Source: Sva-07 sp963715825 (GTDB lineage: Bacteria; Actinomycetota; Acidimicrobiia; Acidimicrobiales; Ilumatobacteraceae). From it: a DNA stretch of 64,000 nt. The position numbers were made by a program, and so were the translations under genes. Below, in pieces: positions 1 through 9,964 of the stretch. The notes beneath the pieces are model-generated. The model did not search any database. It was given only the letters and a program-made list of their open reading frames with translations, and was not told where the DNA came from. Location of the stretch: the NCBI GenBank assembly GCA_963715825.1, contig CAVQSI010000006.1:1-64000 (forward strand), in the 5' to 3' direction. The first letter of the stretch is position 1; every line of letters begins with the position of its first letter.

Positions 1-375
1 TGCGCGAGCCGAGAAGGTCCGTCACGAGCGTGAAGCCGCCGAAGCCGCCACCGCTGCCTGCGTGCCGACGTCGCCGGCTACGAGGCGCGCGTCGCAGCGC
101 TGCGTGCCGAGGCCCAGCAGCGTGTCGAGGCCGCCCGAGCAACGCTCGAGGCCGAACGCGTCGAACGTCTCGCCGCCGCCAACGCCGAGATCGCCGAGCG
201 ACGCACTGCGGCGATGGCCGAGGTCGATGCCGCACGCGCCGCCGCTCGTGGTGATGTCGAAGCGGCGGTCGTCGACGTGGTCGGTCACGCAGCCCGTCTC
301 GCCACCGGCCGACCGGTCGACGATGCCGTGCTGAGCGACGTCGTGCGCGCATCGATGTCGGAGGTGGCCCGATGA
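1..375 (+). CDS. ATP synthase b-type subunit, C-terminal part (partial, frameshifted)
   Basis: C-terminal stalk part of an F1Fo ATP synthase b or b-prime subunit; the membrane anchor lies before the window. The visible part is an Ala/Glu/Arg-rich coiled coil ending ASMSEVAR. The reading frame starting at base 2 runs to about base 58, then continues in the frame starting at base 1. Restoring one C in the run at 57-58 gives a continuous coiled coil, so I infer a one-base deletion, more likely a sequence error than a real mutation because the product is essential. The stop overlaps the ATG of the next gene (372) in ATGA fashion, showing translational coupling. Two consecutive b-type genes suggest a b/b-prime heterodimer stalk. 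Confidence 0.7.
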
Positions 376-948
376 ACCGCCTCCACGTGATCGCCGGACT
401 GGTGCAGGTCGAGTGGGACACCGATGATCAGGGTGTCACCTCTGCCGACCCGTTGCTGCCGCCGATCAAGGAGATCTGGATCGGCGGTGCGGCATCGCTG
501 ATCGTGTTCGTCACGGTGTGCGAAGTACGCGCTGCCGCCGATGAAGCAGGCACTCCGCGACCGCACCGCTCGTATCCAGGGCGAGCTCGACGCGGCGGCG
601 GCCGCCACCACCGACGCTGCCGAGAACGCCAACGAGATCCGCACCGCGCTCGGTGACATCGACGGCGAACGCCAACGGCTCTTCGCCGAGGCCGAGCAGC
701 AGGCTGCGGCGATCCTCACCGACGGTCGCACCCGTCTCGACGAGGAGATCGCCGACCTCCACGCCCACGCGGAGGCCGACATCGCGTCGGCGGCGACTCG
801 TGGCGGCGACGAACTGCGCGCCGAGATCGGCCGCTACGCCGCCGGGAGCATCGACACCGTGGTCGCCCGCACGCTCGACGACGCGGCGCAGCAGGAACTG
901 ATCGAGAGCTTCATCCAACGAGTCGGAGCGACAGGAGTCACGTCATGA
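372..948 (+). CDS. atpF: ATP synthase subunit b (frameshifted)
   Basis: Peripheral stalk subunit b of F1Fo ATP synthase, anchoring F1 to Fo. The first frame encodes MNRLHVIAGL, a Pro-rich stretch and a hydrophobic segment ending LIVFVTV. The remainder, from about 522, lies in another frame: KYALPPMKQALRDRTARIQ followed by a long Ala/Glu coiled coil. Removing one C near 521 restores V-W-K-Y-A-L-P-P, the usual b-subunit segment just after the membrane helix, so a single inserted base is the simplest explanation. The joined product is about 191 residues. The stop overlaps the atpH start (ATGA). Function is certain from position and sequence; whether the frameshift is real is doubtful. Confidence 0.88.
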
Positions 949-1472
949 GCGACGCCCAGATCGAAGGCTACGCACGGGCGCTGTTCGAGATCGCCCGCGC
1001 CGATGGCACCCTCGACGAGGTCGAAGACGAGCTGTTCCGTTTCGCCCGCTCGTACGAGTCGAGCGACGCCCTGCGCAACGCGATCACCGACGAGCACGTC
1101 CCGCTCGAGAAGCGCCAGGCGATCGTCGAGGACCTCCTCGACGGCAAGGCCACCCCCACCACCGTGCAGCTCGTGTCGATGGTCGTCGGCTCAGGCCGCG
1201 GCCGCGACCTCCCCGCCATCGTCGACTCGCTCGTCCAGCGGGCGTCGTCGGCCAAGCAGCTCGACGTCGCCGAAGTCCGCACCGCCGTCGCGCTCAGCGA
1301 CGATCAGCAGGCCCGGCTCAAGGCGGCGTTGGAGAACGCCACCGGCAAGCAGCTGAACCTGAAAGCCGTCGTCGACCCCTCCGTGGTCGGTGGTGTCGTC
1401 GCCACCGTCGGCGACACCGTCATCGACGACTCCGTCCGCACCCGCATCGACCAGCTGAAGAGCCGGCTCTGA
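945..1472 (+). CDS. atpH: ATP synthase subunit delta
   Basis: Delta subunit of the F1 sector, linking the top of the alpha3beta3 ring to the b stalk. The protein has 175 residues, near the usual length. The N-terminal helical bundle starts YARALFEIARADG and the C-terminal part has the family-typical DPSVVGGVVATVGDTVIDDS. It is a stand-alone delta, unlike the b-delta fusion of mycobacteria. It starts inside the atpF stop (ATGA) and is followed 31 bases later by atpA. Confidence 0.95.
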   Translation: MSDAQIEGYARALFEIARADGTLDEVEDELFRFARSYESSDALRNAITDEHVPLEKRQAIVEDLLDGKATPTTVQLVSMVVGSGRGRDLPAIVDSLVQRASSAKQLDVAEVRTAVALSDDQQARLKAALENATGKQLNLKAVVDPSVVGGVVATVGDTVIDDSVRTRIDQLKSRL

Positions 1473-1503
1473 GCCGTTGATCAGGATCGAAAGAGAGACC
1501 CAC

Positions 1504-3093
<1,590 letters not shown>

Positions 3094-3098
3094 TCTAG

Positions 3099-4047
3099 AT
3101 GGCAGGTGGTCAGGAGCGAATCCTCAAAGAACGCATTCGCAGCGTTCGGGCGACGAAGAAGATCACACGCGCCATGGAGCTGATCGCGGGATCTCGCATC
3201 GTCAAGGCGCAGGCCGCGCGTCGCGGCGGCCGTGCCGTACTCCGAGCTGATCACCGATGTCGTCAAGGATCTGGCTGCCGGTGGCGCCTCGTCGGACTCG
3301 CCGCTGCTGGCGGGACGCGACGAGGTCAAGCACACGTGTTACGTGGTCATCACCGCCGACCGTGGGCTGTGCGGCGGCTACAACTCCGGCGTCCAGCGCG
3401 CCGCCGAGGGTGAAGTCAAAGCCGACATCCTCGCCGGCGAGGACTACACGATCATCCCGGTCGGCCGGAAGGCCGAGGGCTACTTCCGCTTCCGCGGCTA
3501 CACGCTCGGCACGGCGTTCAACGGGTTCTCCGACCAGCCGAGCTACGAAGACGCCCGGGCGATCGGCGAGCACGTCGTCGACCTGTTCGTCAGCGGTGAG
3601 GTCGACCGTGTCGAGCTCGTCTACACCCGGTTCATCTCGGCCGGCAGCCAGGAGGTCGTGCTGCGACCGCTCGTGCCGCTCTCCACCGAGACCGTCGCGG
3701 GCGGCGACGGCAAGTCGGCCGCCGGCAGTGACTACACGTTCGAACCCGATCCGGAGATGATCCTCGACTCGCTGCTGCCGCGCTACGTCGAGGCCCGCGT
3801 CTACGCCGCCCTGCTCAACGCTGCGGCGTCCGAGCACGCATTCCGCCAGCGGGCGATGAAGTCGGCGACCGACAACGCCGAGGAGCTGATCAAGTCGCTC
3901 AGCCGAGTGATGAACCGGGCCCGTCAGGACTCGATCACCACCGAGATCATGGAGATCGTCGGCGGCGCTGAAGCCCTCGACTCCGACAGCAAGTCGACGT
4001 CGTACGACGTCGAGAGTTTCGACCGCGCCTTCGGCGCCATCATCTGA
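3099..4047 (+). CDS. atpG: ATP synthase subunit gamma (frameshifted)
   Basis: Central rotor shaft of F1. The N-terminal frame encodes MAGGQERILKERIRSV and TKKITRAMELIAGSRIVKAQA. The rest continues in another frame as RVAAAVPYSELITDVVKDLA and runs to the stop. Removing one G near 3216 joins KAQA to RVAAAVPYSEL, the expected conserved helix, so the gene carries a single extra base. The C-terminal helix (SATDNAEELIKSL, ending FGAII) is intact. The joined length is about 315 residues, normal for actinobacterial gamma. Since gamma is essential, a sequence or assembly error is more likely than a true pseudogene. Confidence 0.92.
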
Positions 4048-4072
4048 GTACCGGCCACAGGAGCACACCTTC

Positions 4073-5512
4073 ATGACCATGACCGAAGCCACCCCGACCG
4101 CCACCCAGGACGGCCGCGTCGTCGCGATCGCCGGCCCGGTGATCGACGTCGAGTTCCCCCGCGGATCGCTCCCCGAGCTGAACAGCGCGGTCGAGTTCGA
4201 CGTCGAACTCGAGTCGGGCACCGTCAAGGTGCTCGCCGAGGTCGCCCAGCAGCTCGGCAACAGCCGAGTCCGGGCGATCTGCCTCAAGCCGACCGACGGC
4301 CTCGTGCGAGGCACGCCCGTCCGCAACCTCGGCCACGGCATCCAGGTGCCCGTCGGCGACAAGGTGCTCGGCCACGTGTGGAACGTGTGGGGCGAACCGC
4401 TCGACGAGGCCCCTGAGGGGTTCGCCGAGATGGAGCGCTGGGACATCCACCGCGACGCACCCGACTTCGACGCCCTCGAGCCGTCGGCTCGCATGTTCGA
4501 GACCGGCATCAAGGTGATCGACCTGCTGACGCCGTACGTGGCGGGCGGCAAGATCGGCCTGTTCGGCGGTGCCGGCGTCGGCAAGACCGTGCTCATCACC
4601 GAGATGATCAACCGTGTGGCGTCGCAGCACGGTGGTGTGTCGGTGTTCGCCGGTGTCGGCGAGCGCACCCGTGAGGGCACCGACCTCCGTCTCGAGATGA
4701 TGGAGTCGGGCGTGTTCGAGAAGGCCGCCCTCGTGTTCGGCCAGATGGACGAGCCGCCGGGCGTGCGCCTGCGCGTGGCGCTGTCGGCGCTGACGATGGC
4801 GGAGTACTTCCGCGACGTCCAGAACCAGGACGTGCTGCTGTTCGTCGACAACATCTTCCGGTTCGTGCAGGCGGGCTCCGAAGTGTCGACGCTGCTCGGC
4901 CGCATGCCCGCAGCGGTGGGATACCAGCCGACGCTCGCCGACGAGATGGGCCAGCTCCAGGAGCGAATCACCTCGACCCGGGGTCGTTCGATCACGTCGC
5001 TGCAGGCCGTGTACGTGCCCGCCGACGACTACACCGACCCGGCGCCGTTCACGACCTTCACGCACCTCGATGCGACCACCGAGCTCTCTCGCCAGGTGGC
5101 CGCCCTCGGCATCTACCCGGCGGTCGACCCGCTGGCGTCGACCTCGACGATCCTGTCACCCGAGGTCGTCGGCGAGCACCACTACAACGTGGCCCGCCGC
5201 GTGCAGGAGACCCTGCAGCGCTACAAGGAACTGCAGGACATCATCGCCATCCTCGGCCTCGACGAGCTGTCCGAAGAGGACCGTCTCATCGTCAACCGGG
5301 CCCGCAAGGTCGAGCGTTTCCTGTCGCAGCCGTTCTACGTGGCCGAGGTCTTCACCGGTCTGACCGGCGAGTACGTCCCGGTCGCCGAGACCGTCGAGTC
5401 GTTCGAGTCGATCATCAACGGCGATCTCGACGAGGTGCCCGAGCAGGCCTTCCTCAACGTCGGTGGCGTCGAGCAGGTGCTCGCCAAGGCCAAGAAGCTC
5501 CAGGAGTCCTGA
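4073..5512 (+). CDS. atpD: ATP synthase subunit beta
   Basis: Catalytic beta subunit of F1. The product has 479 residues; Walker A GGAGVGKT is at residues 165-172, with the catalytic-region GERTREG and the Walker B stretch DVLLFVDNIFRF downstream. The start at 4073 has AGGAG (about 4059-4063) ten bases upstream; a second in-frame ATG two codons later is possible. It sits 25 bases after atpG and 2 bases before atpC. Confidence 0.98.
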   Translation: MTMTEATPTATQDGRVVAIAGPVIDVEFPRGSLPELNSAVEFDVELESGTVKVLAEVAQQLGNSRVRAICLKPTDGLVRGTPVRNLGHGIQVPVGDKVLGHVWNVWGEPLDEAPEGFAEMERWDIHRDAPDFDALEPSARMFETGIKVIDLLTPYVAGGKIGLFGGAGVGKTVLITEMINRVASQHGGVSVFAGVGERTREGTDLRLEMMESGVFEKAALVFGQMDEPPGVRLRVALSALTMAEYFRDVQNQDVLLFVDNIFRFVQAGSEVSTLLGRMPAAVGYQPTLADEMGQLQERITSTRGRSITSLQAVYVPADDYTDPAPFTTFTHLDATTELSRQVAALGIYPAVDPLASTSTILSPEVVGEHHYNVARRVQETLQRYKELQDIIAILGLDELSEEDRLIVNRARKVERFLSQPFYVAEVFTGLTGEYVPVAETVESFESIINGDLDEVPEQAFLNVGGVEQVLAKAKKLQES

Positions 5513-5514
5513 TC

Positions 5515-5940
5515 ATGGCGGACGCGCTTCGCGTCGAGATCGTGTCGCCGGAGAAGGTGTTGTACTCCGGCGAGGCCACGATGGTGATCACCCGCACGCT
5601 CGAGGGCGGCGAGGTGGCGTTCCAGAACGGCCACCAGGCGTTCCTGGGAGCGCTCGTCGAGAACCACACGCGCATCTTCCAGACCGACGGCACCGTGCAG
5701 GACATCGCCGTGCACCGCGGGTTCGTCGAGGTCCACGGCAATCCCACCGTCGTGTCGATCCTGTCGGACACGGCCGAGCTGGCACAGGACATCGACGTCG
5801 AGCGGGCCAAGGCGGCCATGGAGCGCCATCAGCTCGTGCTCAAGCAGGAGCACGACGAGGGCGTCCTCACCGAAGCAATGGCGGGCCGGTCCCGGGCGCA
5901 GGCGCGCCTCGCTGCGGCCAACGTCTCGTTCACCTCCTGA
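5515..5940 (+). CDS. atpC: ATP synthase subunit epsilon
   Basis: Epsilon subunit of the F1 central stalk, which couples to the c-ring and can inhibit ATP hydrolysis. The product has 141 residues with the beta-sandwich start LRVEIVSPEKVLYSGEA and the typical VHRGFVEV strand, followed by a short helical tail. It is the last gene of the operon; its start is separated from the atpD stop by two bases. Confidence 0.95.
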   Translation: MADALRVEIVSPEKVLYSGEATMVITRTLEGGEVAFQNGHQAFLGALVENHTRIFQTDGTVQDIAVHRGFVEVHGNPTVVSILSDTAELAQDIDVERAKAAMERHQLVLKQEHDEGVLTEAMAGRSRAQARLAAANVSFTS

Positions 5941-5949
5941 GCGTCACGG

Positions 5950-5965
5950 CTGGGGTCGGACCCAG
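5950..5965. terminator. imperfect GC-rich inverted repeat after the ATP synthase genes
   Basis: CTGGGGTC faces GACCCAG with a single-G bulge, ten bases after the atpC stop and before the next promoter. It could end the atp transcript, but there is no T-tract. The core GGGGTC/GACCC resembles the stronger palindrome at 37503. Confidence 0.3.
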
Positions 5966-5978
5966 AGGTACGGCCCGG

Positions 5979-5984
5979 TAGGTT
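5979..5984 (+). promoter_or_regulatory. -10 box TAGGTT for a leaderless SDR transcript
   Basis: TAGGTT lies 6 bases before the ATG at 5991, with no Shine-Dalgarno sequence between. The spacing puts transcription start at or beside the start codon. Confidence 0.55.
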
Positions 5985-5990
5985 CGGCTC

Positions 5991-6764
5991 ATGTCGACCT
6001 ACCCCTTCACGTCTGCGCTCGTCACCGGAGCGTCCTCGGGCATCGGCGCCGAGTTCGCCCGCCTGCTCGGCGAGGCCGGGGTGCCCACCGTGCTGGTTGC
6101 CCGGCGCCGCGACCGGCTCCGAGCGATCGCCGACCGGTATGACGGCTTCGAGGTGCTCGAAGCCGACCTGGGAACCGGCGAGGGCCAGGCGCTGACCGCC
6201 GAGCGCATCGCGTCCGACGACGAACCGGTCGATCTGGTGATCAACAACGCCGGGTTCGGCACCAGCGGCGTCTTCCACGAACTCGACGTCGATCGGCTCG
6301 CCGGTGAGGTGGAGCTGAACGTGAAGGCACTGACGGTGTTGAGCCATGCGGCGCTCGTCGCCATGGTGCCTCGGGGGCGTGGGTACCTGCTGAACGTGTC
6401 GAGCGTCGCCAGCTTCCAGGCCTCGCCCGGTCTCGGCGTGTACGCCGCGACCAAGGCCTACGTGACGAGCCTGAGCGAGGCGCTCCACGCGGAGGTCAAC
6501 GGCACTGGCGTCCACGTCACGGCGCTCTGCCCGGGGCTCACGAAGACCGAGTTCCAGGACCACAGCAACACCACCGGTCTCGCGTCGAAGGTCCCGGGCG
6601 TCGCGTGGACCACGGTCGAGCAGGTCGCGTCGACGGGGTTGCGTGACGTCGCATCGAACAAGACGATCTCGGTGCCCGGCGCCCTCTACAAGGTGGCCGT
6701 GACCGGCAGCGACATCCTGCCGCGGTCGATCACCCGCTGGGTCAGCGGCACGATCACCCGCTGA
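5991..6764 (+). CDS. short-chain dehydrogenase/reductase
   Basis: NAD(P)-dependent oxidoreductase of the classical SDR family with 257 residues. The cofactor motif TGASSGIG is near residues 13-20, NNAGFG follows at about 84-89, and the active site has S (NVSSVAS) and YAATK. Arg residues after the second strand (VARRRDR) suggest NADP preference. The substrate cannot be told. It converges on the FBPase gene with only two bases between the stops. Confidence 0.93.
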   Translation: MSTYPFTSALVTGASSGIGAEFARLLGEAGVPTVLVARRRDRLRAIADRYDGFEVLEADLGTGEGQALTAERIASDDEPVDLVINNAGFGTSGVFHELDVDRLAGEVELNVKALTVLSHAALVAMVPRGRGYLLNVSSVASFQASPGLGVYAATKAYVTSLSEALHAEVNGTGVHVTALCPGLTKTEFQDHSNTTGLASKVPGVAWTTVEQVASTGLRDVASNKTISVPGALYKVAVTGSDILPRSITRWVSGTITR

Positions 6765-6766
6765 CG

Positions 6767-7762
6767 TCAGTAGTCGATGGCGGCGAACTCGCGGAGCTTC
6801 GACACCCGGTGACGGGCGTCGATCAGGCGAACGGTGCCGCTGCGCGAGCGCATCACCAGGCTCTGCGTGCGGATGCCGCTCGAATCGATGCGGACCCCGC
6901 GCAGCAGGGCCCCGTCGGTGAGGCCTGTCGCCGCGAAGAAGCAGTTGTCGCTCTGGATCAAGTCGTCTTGGCCGAGCACCCGATCGAGGTCGAAGCCCGC
7001 ATCGATCATCGCGGTGCGCTCCTCGTCGCTCTGCGGCGCGAATCGCGCCTGGATCTCGCCGCCCATCGCCTTCATCGCGGCCGCCGAGATGACTCCCTCC
7101 GGCGTGCCACCGATGCCGATGAGGACGTCGGCGCCGGCATCCGGCCAGCACGTGGCCACCGACCCGTACACATCGCCGTCGGTGATCAATCGGATGCGGC
7201 AACCGCTCGCGCGGACCTCGGCGATCAGATCGGCGTGGCGGGGGCGGTCGAGGATCACGACCGTGAGGTCGCGGACCTCCTCGCCCTTGGCCTTGGCGAC
7301 CCACCGGAGGTTCTGCGTCGGTGTGGCGGTGATGTCGATGGCCCCGACCGCATCCGGGCCGACGGCGATCTTCTCCATGTAGTACGACGGGCCCGGGTCG
7401 AGCATGGAGCCACGGTCGGCAACGGCGATCACGGCGAGGGCGTTGGTCTTGCCCTGTGCGGTCAACGTGGTGCCATCGATCGGGTCGACTGCCACATCGA
7501 CGTCCGGGGCGCTGCCGTCGCCGACGTGCTCGCCGTTGTACAGCATCGGGGCGTCGTCCTTCTCGCCCTCGCCGATCACGACGACGCCGTCCATCGACAC
7601 CGTCGACAACGACAGCCGCATCGCCTCCACCGCGGCGTTGTCAGCGGAGTTCTTGTCGCCCCGGCCGACCCAGCGAGCCGCAGCCAGACAGGCGGATTCG
7701 GTGGCTCGGACCAGCTCCATGGCAAGGTTGCGGTCCGGTTGTTGGCGTGACGACGTTGTCAT
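6767..7762 (-). CDS. glpX: class II fructose-1,6-bisphosphatase
   Basis: Hydrolyses fructose-1,6-bisphosphate to fructose-6-phosphate in gluconeogenesis. The product has 331 residues from ATG 7762. Motifs of the GlpX family: IGEGEKD (63-69), DPIDGTT (93-99, metal and phosphate site), GIGGTPEGV further on. GlpX is the usual sole FBPase of actinobacteria. It is divergent from the gene at 7857. Confidence 0.96.
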   Translation of the reverse strand: MTTSSRQQPDRNLAMELVRATESACLAAARWVGRGDKNSADNAAVEAMRLSLSTVSMDGVVVIGEGEKDDAPMLYNGEHVGDGSAPDVDVAVDPIDGTTLTAQGKTNALAVIAVADRGSMLDPGPSYYMEKIAVGPDAVGAIDITATPTQNLRWVAKAKGEEVRDLTVVILDRPRHADLIAEVRASGCRIRLITDGDVYGSVATCWPDAGADVLIGIGGTPEGVISAAAMKAMGGEIQARFAPQSDEERTAMIDAGFDLDRVLGQDDLIQSDNCFFAATGLTDGALLRGVRIDSSGIRTQSLVMRSRSGTVRLIDARHRVSKLREFAAIDY

Positions 7763-7768
7763 GACCTC

Positions 7769-7774
7769 ACGGTA
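7769..7774 (-). promoter_or_regulatory. -10 box TACCGT for leaderless glpX
   Basis: On the minus strand TACCGT stands 6 bases before the glpX ATG, with no ribosome-binding site between. Confidence 0.55.
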
Positions 7775-7844
7775 CTTCGTGGCGTGCGAGGGAGTCACAT
7801 GACGCGAACCTGGAGCACGACTTCGAGGGGGTGCCGGACGCCGG

Positions 7845-7850
7845 TAGCGT
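7845..7850 (+). promoter_or_regulatory. -10 box TAGCGT for the gene at 7857
   Basis: TAGCGT ends 6 bases before the GTG start; no Shine-Dalgarno sequence fits between. Confidence 0.55.
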
Positions 7851-7856
7851 TCTGAC

Positions 7857-8651
7857 GTGGCTTTCGTCAACAAGCAGTCCGGAGACGAAGCGCAGCAGGA
7901 CCGCGCGGCGTCCGGGCAACCGATCGATTTCGACCCCAGCGACCCCGAGGTCGTCAAGGTCCACTACGACGTGTCCGCCTGGAACTTCGACCAGCGCGCC
8001 GAGTTGTCCGAAGCGCTCGCCGAGGCCGAGCTGCCGCATTCGTGGGACGGCGACGAGGTCGTGGTCCCCGAAGTGGTCGAGGCCGAGGTCGACGCGCTGT
8101 TCGACGAGCTCGACAAGCTGCTCGGGCCGTTCCCGATCGTGCTGCTCGACGATGCGGAGTCGACCGAGTTCGGCCTCGACGAATGGTCCGATGCCGACCG
8201 GGCGGTGCTGACCGATGCACTGATCGCCTCGGAGGTCCCGCACCGCTGGGATGGGACCACCGTAGTGGTCGCGTCCGACGCCGAACACGCCGTCGACGAC
8301 CTGCTCGACGCGATCGAAGCCGGCGAGCTGCTCGGCGACGGCGGCGACGAGGCCGTCGCCGCACCGGATGGCGCCCTGAGCACGATGTTCCTGGCCGCTG
8401 ACCGTCTCGCGAAGGATCCGTTGGATGCCGGCGCCCGAACCCAGCTGCTCGAGCTCGCACCGCTCGTCGACGCCAAGCACCCGCCGTACGGGATGGCACA
8501 GCGACCGTGGGCAGGCGCCGTGCGCGGGGTCGACGCCATCGTCGAGCTGGTCGAGCGTGACGCCACCACCGGCTCACCCGGCGACACCGCCGAGTCCGAC
8601 CTCATCGGCGCCGCACAAGAACTCCGTTCGCTGCTGCGGCCCTACGTCTGA
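7857..8651 (+). CDS. unknown protein with an internal duplication
   Basis: I do not recognise a family. The protein has 264 residues, is acidic and has no signal peptide or membrane segment. Residues about 37-90 and 103-160 are repeats of each other: both read W....R..L..AL....-PH-x-WDG-x-x-VVV followed by an acidic helix (PHSWDGDEVVV and PHRWDGTTVVV). A helical C-terminal domain follows with PPYGMAQRPWAG. The GTG start is supported by the -10 box just upstream. It is six bases from the J-domain gene at 8658, which suggests joint expression. Confidence 0.75.
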   Translation: MAFVNKQSGDEAQQDRAASGQPIDFDPSDPEVVKVHYDVSAWNFDQRAELSEALAEAELPHSWDGDEVVVPEVVEAEVDALFDELDKLLGPFPIVLLDDAESTEFGLDEWSDADRAVLTDALIASEVPHRWDGTTVVVASDAEHAVDDLLDAIEAGELLGDGGDEAVAAPDGALSTMFLAADRLAKDPLDAGARTQLLELAPLVDAKHPPYGMAQRPWAGAVRGVDAIVELVERDATTGSPGDTAESDLIGAAQELRSLLRPYV

Positions 8652-8657
8652 ACGACC

Positions 8658-9359
8658 GTGTTACTCGCTGAGATCGAGATCTGGCACAGCCGACCGGCGC
8701 AGCCGACGCGCCGACTCGCGCTCGGCCATCTCGTCCTGCCGGTCGATCCTGCCCCCGGCTTCGGAGGGCTGTTGCTCGGCGCCATCGTCGCTGAGTACCT
8801 CTACGGTGTCGACGACGACCTCGTCACCGACGTCCACCGGCTGCTGACGTCGATCGAGCGTGGCGACCGCATCGTGCAGCCTCGGCTGCGTCACCGCTTC
8901 CAGGTCGACCGTCATGGCCTGGCGAAGAGCCATCACCGGATGCTGGGCAACGGCGACGACATCTCGTTCGACTTCCGGTCGGTGGGTACCGATCTCTCCC
9001 AGGTGCTCGGTGCGATCTACGCGGTCGAACGCTTCGCGCCCGAGCATCGGCGTCGCATCGTGCCCGTGCTCCAGAAGGCCGCCAGATGGCGCGGACCGAT
9101 CGGGCCGGCGATGATCTCCTACCTGGCCGGGTCGCGGGCGCTCGAACTCGAAGCGCTCGCCGATCCACGGGCGTGGGCGCTCGGCGTGTTGGGCTTCGAG
9201 GTCGGCGGCAAGACCCCGTCCAAGCGTGATGTGATGGCGAAGTTCCGCGAGCGGATGCGCGACGTCCATCCCGATCACGGCGGCGACAGCGTCGACGCCG
9301 CGAAGGCGATGAGCGATCTCGCCGAGGCGCGCCGTGTGCTGAGCACGGCGCCGGACTGA
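8658..9359 (+). CDS. protein with C-terminal J-domain-like segment
   Basis: The protein has 233 residues. The C-terminal 60 hold the DnaJ-type stretch FRERMRDVHPDHGGD, including the HPD tripeptide that stimulates Hsp70. The first 170 residues are of unknown type and include the hydrophobic segment GGLLLGAIVAEYLYG. A J-domain at the C-terminus is unlike classical DnaJ and more like DjlA or specialised co-chaperones. GTG start. It sits between the duplicated-domain protein and the hydrolase in a tight three-gene unit. Confidence 0.7.
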   Translation: MLLAEIEIWHSRPAQPTRRLALGHLVLPVDPAPGFGGLLLGAIVAEYLYGVDDDLVTDVHRLLTSIERGDRIVQPRLRHRFQVDRHGLAKSHHRMLGNGDDISFDFRSVGTDLSQVLGAIYAVERFAPEHRRRIVPVLQKAARWRGPIGPAMISYLAGSRALELEALADPRAWALGVLGFEVGGKTPSKRDVMAKFRERMRDVHPDHGGDSVDAAKAMSDLAEARRVLSTAPD

Positions 9360-9360
9360 G

Positions 9361-9933
9361 ATGGCAGCGCCGACCGTCCTGTTGTATCCGGGCGCCGGGT
9401 CCGATCGTGAGCAGCCCAGCCTCGTCGCGATCGAGCGGACAGCGGGAACGTCGGCGCGTGTCGAGCGGCTCGACTTCCCGTACCGCAAGGAGGGTCGACG
9501 AGCGCCGGATCGCGCACCGAAGCTGATGCAGTCGGTCCGCGACGACCTCGCCTCGGTGCGTCGGCGCCGCGGTCCGATCGTGATCGGCGGACGATCGATG
9601 GGTGGACGGATTGCGTCGATGGTGGCCGCCGACGTCGACGGGGCAGGGCCCGTGGCGAGGCTCGCCGGACTGGTGCTGATCTGCTACCCGCTGCACCCGC
9701 CGGGCAAGCCCGAACGGCTCCGAGTCGAGCACCTCGTCGACCTCGACGTGCCGTGCCTGTTCATCTCGGGCACGCGTGATCCGTTCGGCACACCCGAGGA
9801 GTTGACCGAGTGGACCGCGACGATTCCGGCGCCGGTCGAGCACGTGTGGATCGAGGGCGGTCGCCACGACCTGAAGGGCGCCGACGACACCATCGCCGCC
9901 GCCGTGGTCGAGTTCGTGGGGCGCCTCGGCTGA
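9361..9933 (+). CDS. small alpha/beta hydrolase (KANL3/Tex30-like)
   Basis: The protein has 190 residues and an alpha/beta-hydrolase core: LLYPGAGSD near the N-terminus, nucleophile elbow GGRSMGGR (Ser near residue 80), an Asp in ISGTRDPFG and a His in EGGRHDL completing the triad. The short form without a lid matches the dienelactone-hydrolase-like KANL3/Tex30 group. The substrate is unknown. It starts one base after the J-domain gene stop. Confidence 0.85.
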   Translation: MAAPTVLLYPGAGSDREQPSLVAIERTAGTSARVERLDFPYRKEGRRAPDRAPKLMQSVRDDLASVRRRRGPIVIGGRSMGGRIASMVAADVDGAGPVARLAGLVLICYPLHPPGKPERLRVEHLVDLDVPCLFISGTRDPFGTPEELTEWTATIPAPVEHVWIEGGRHDLKGADDTIAAAVVEFVGRLG

Positions 9934-9964
9934 GGCGCCGCGGGCCTCACCGGCCTCACGGGCC

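Noticed and set aside
1477..1503. TTG start of atpA
   Set aside because: ATG 1504 has a purine-rich site at the right distance and matches the family N-terminus.
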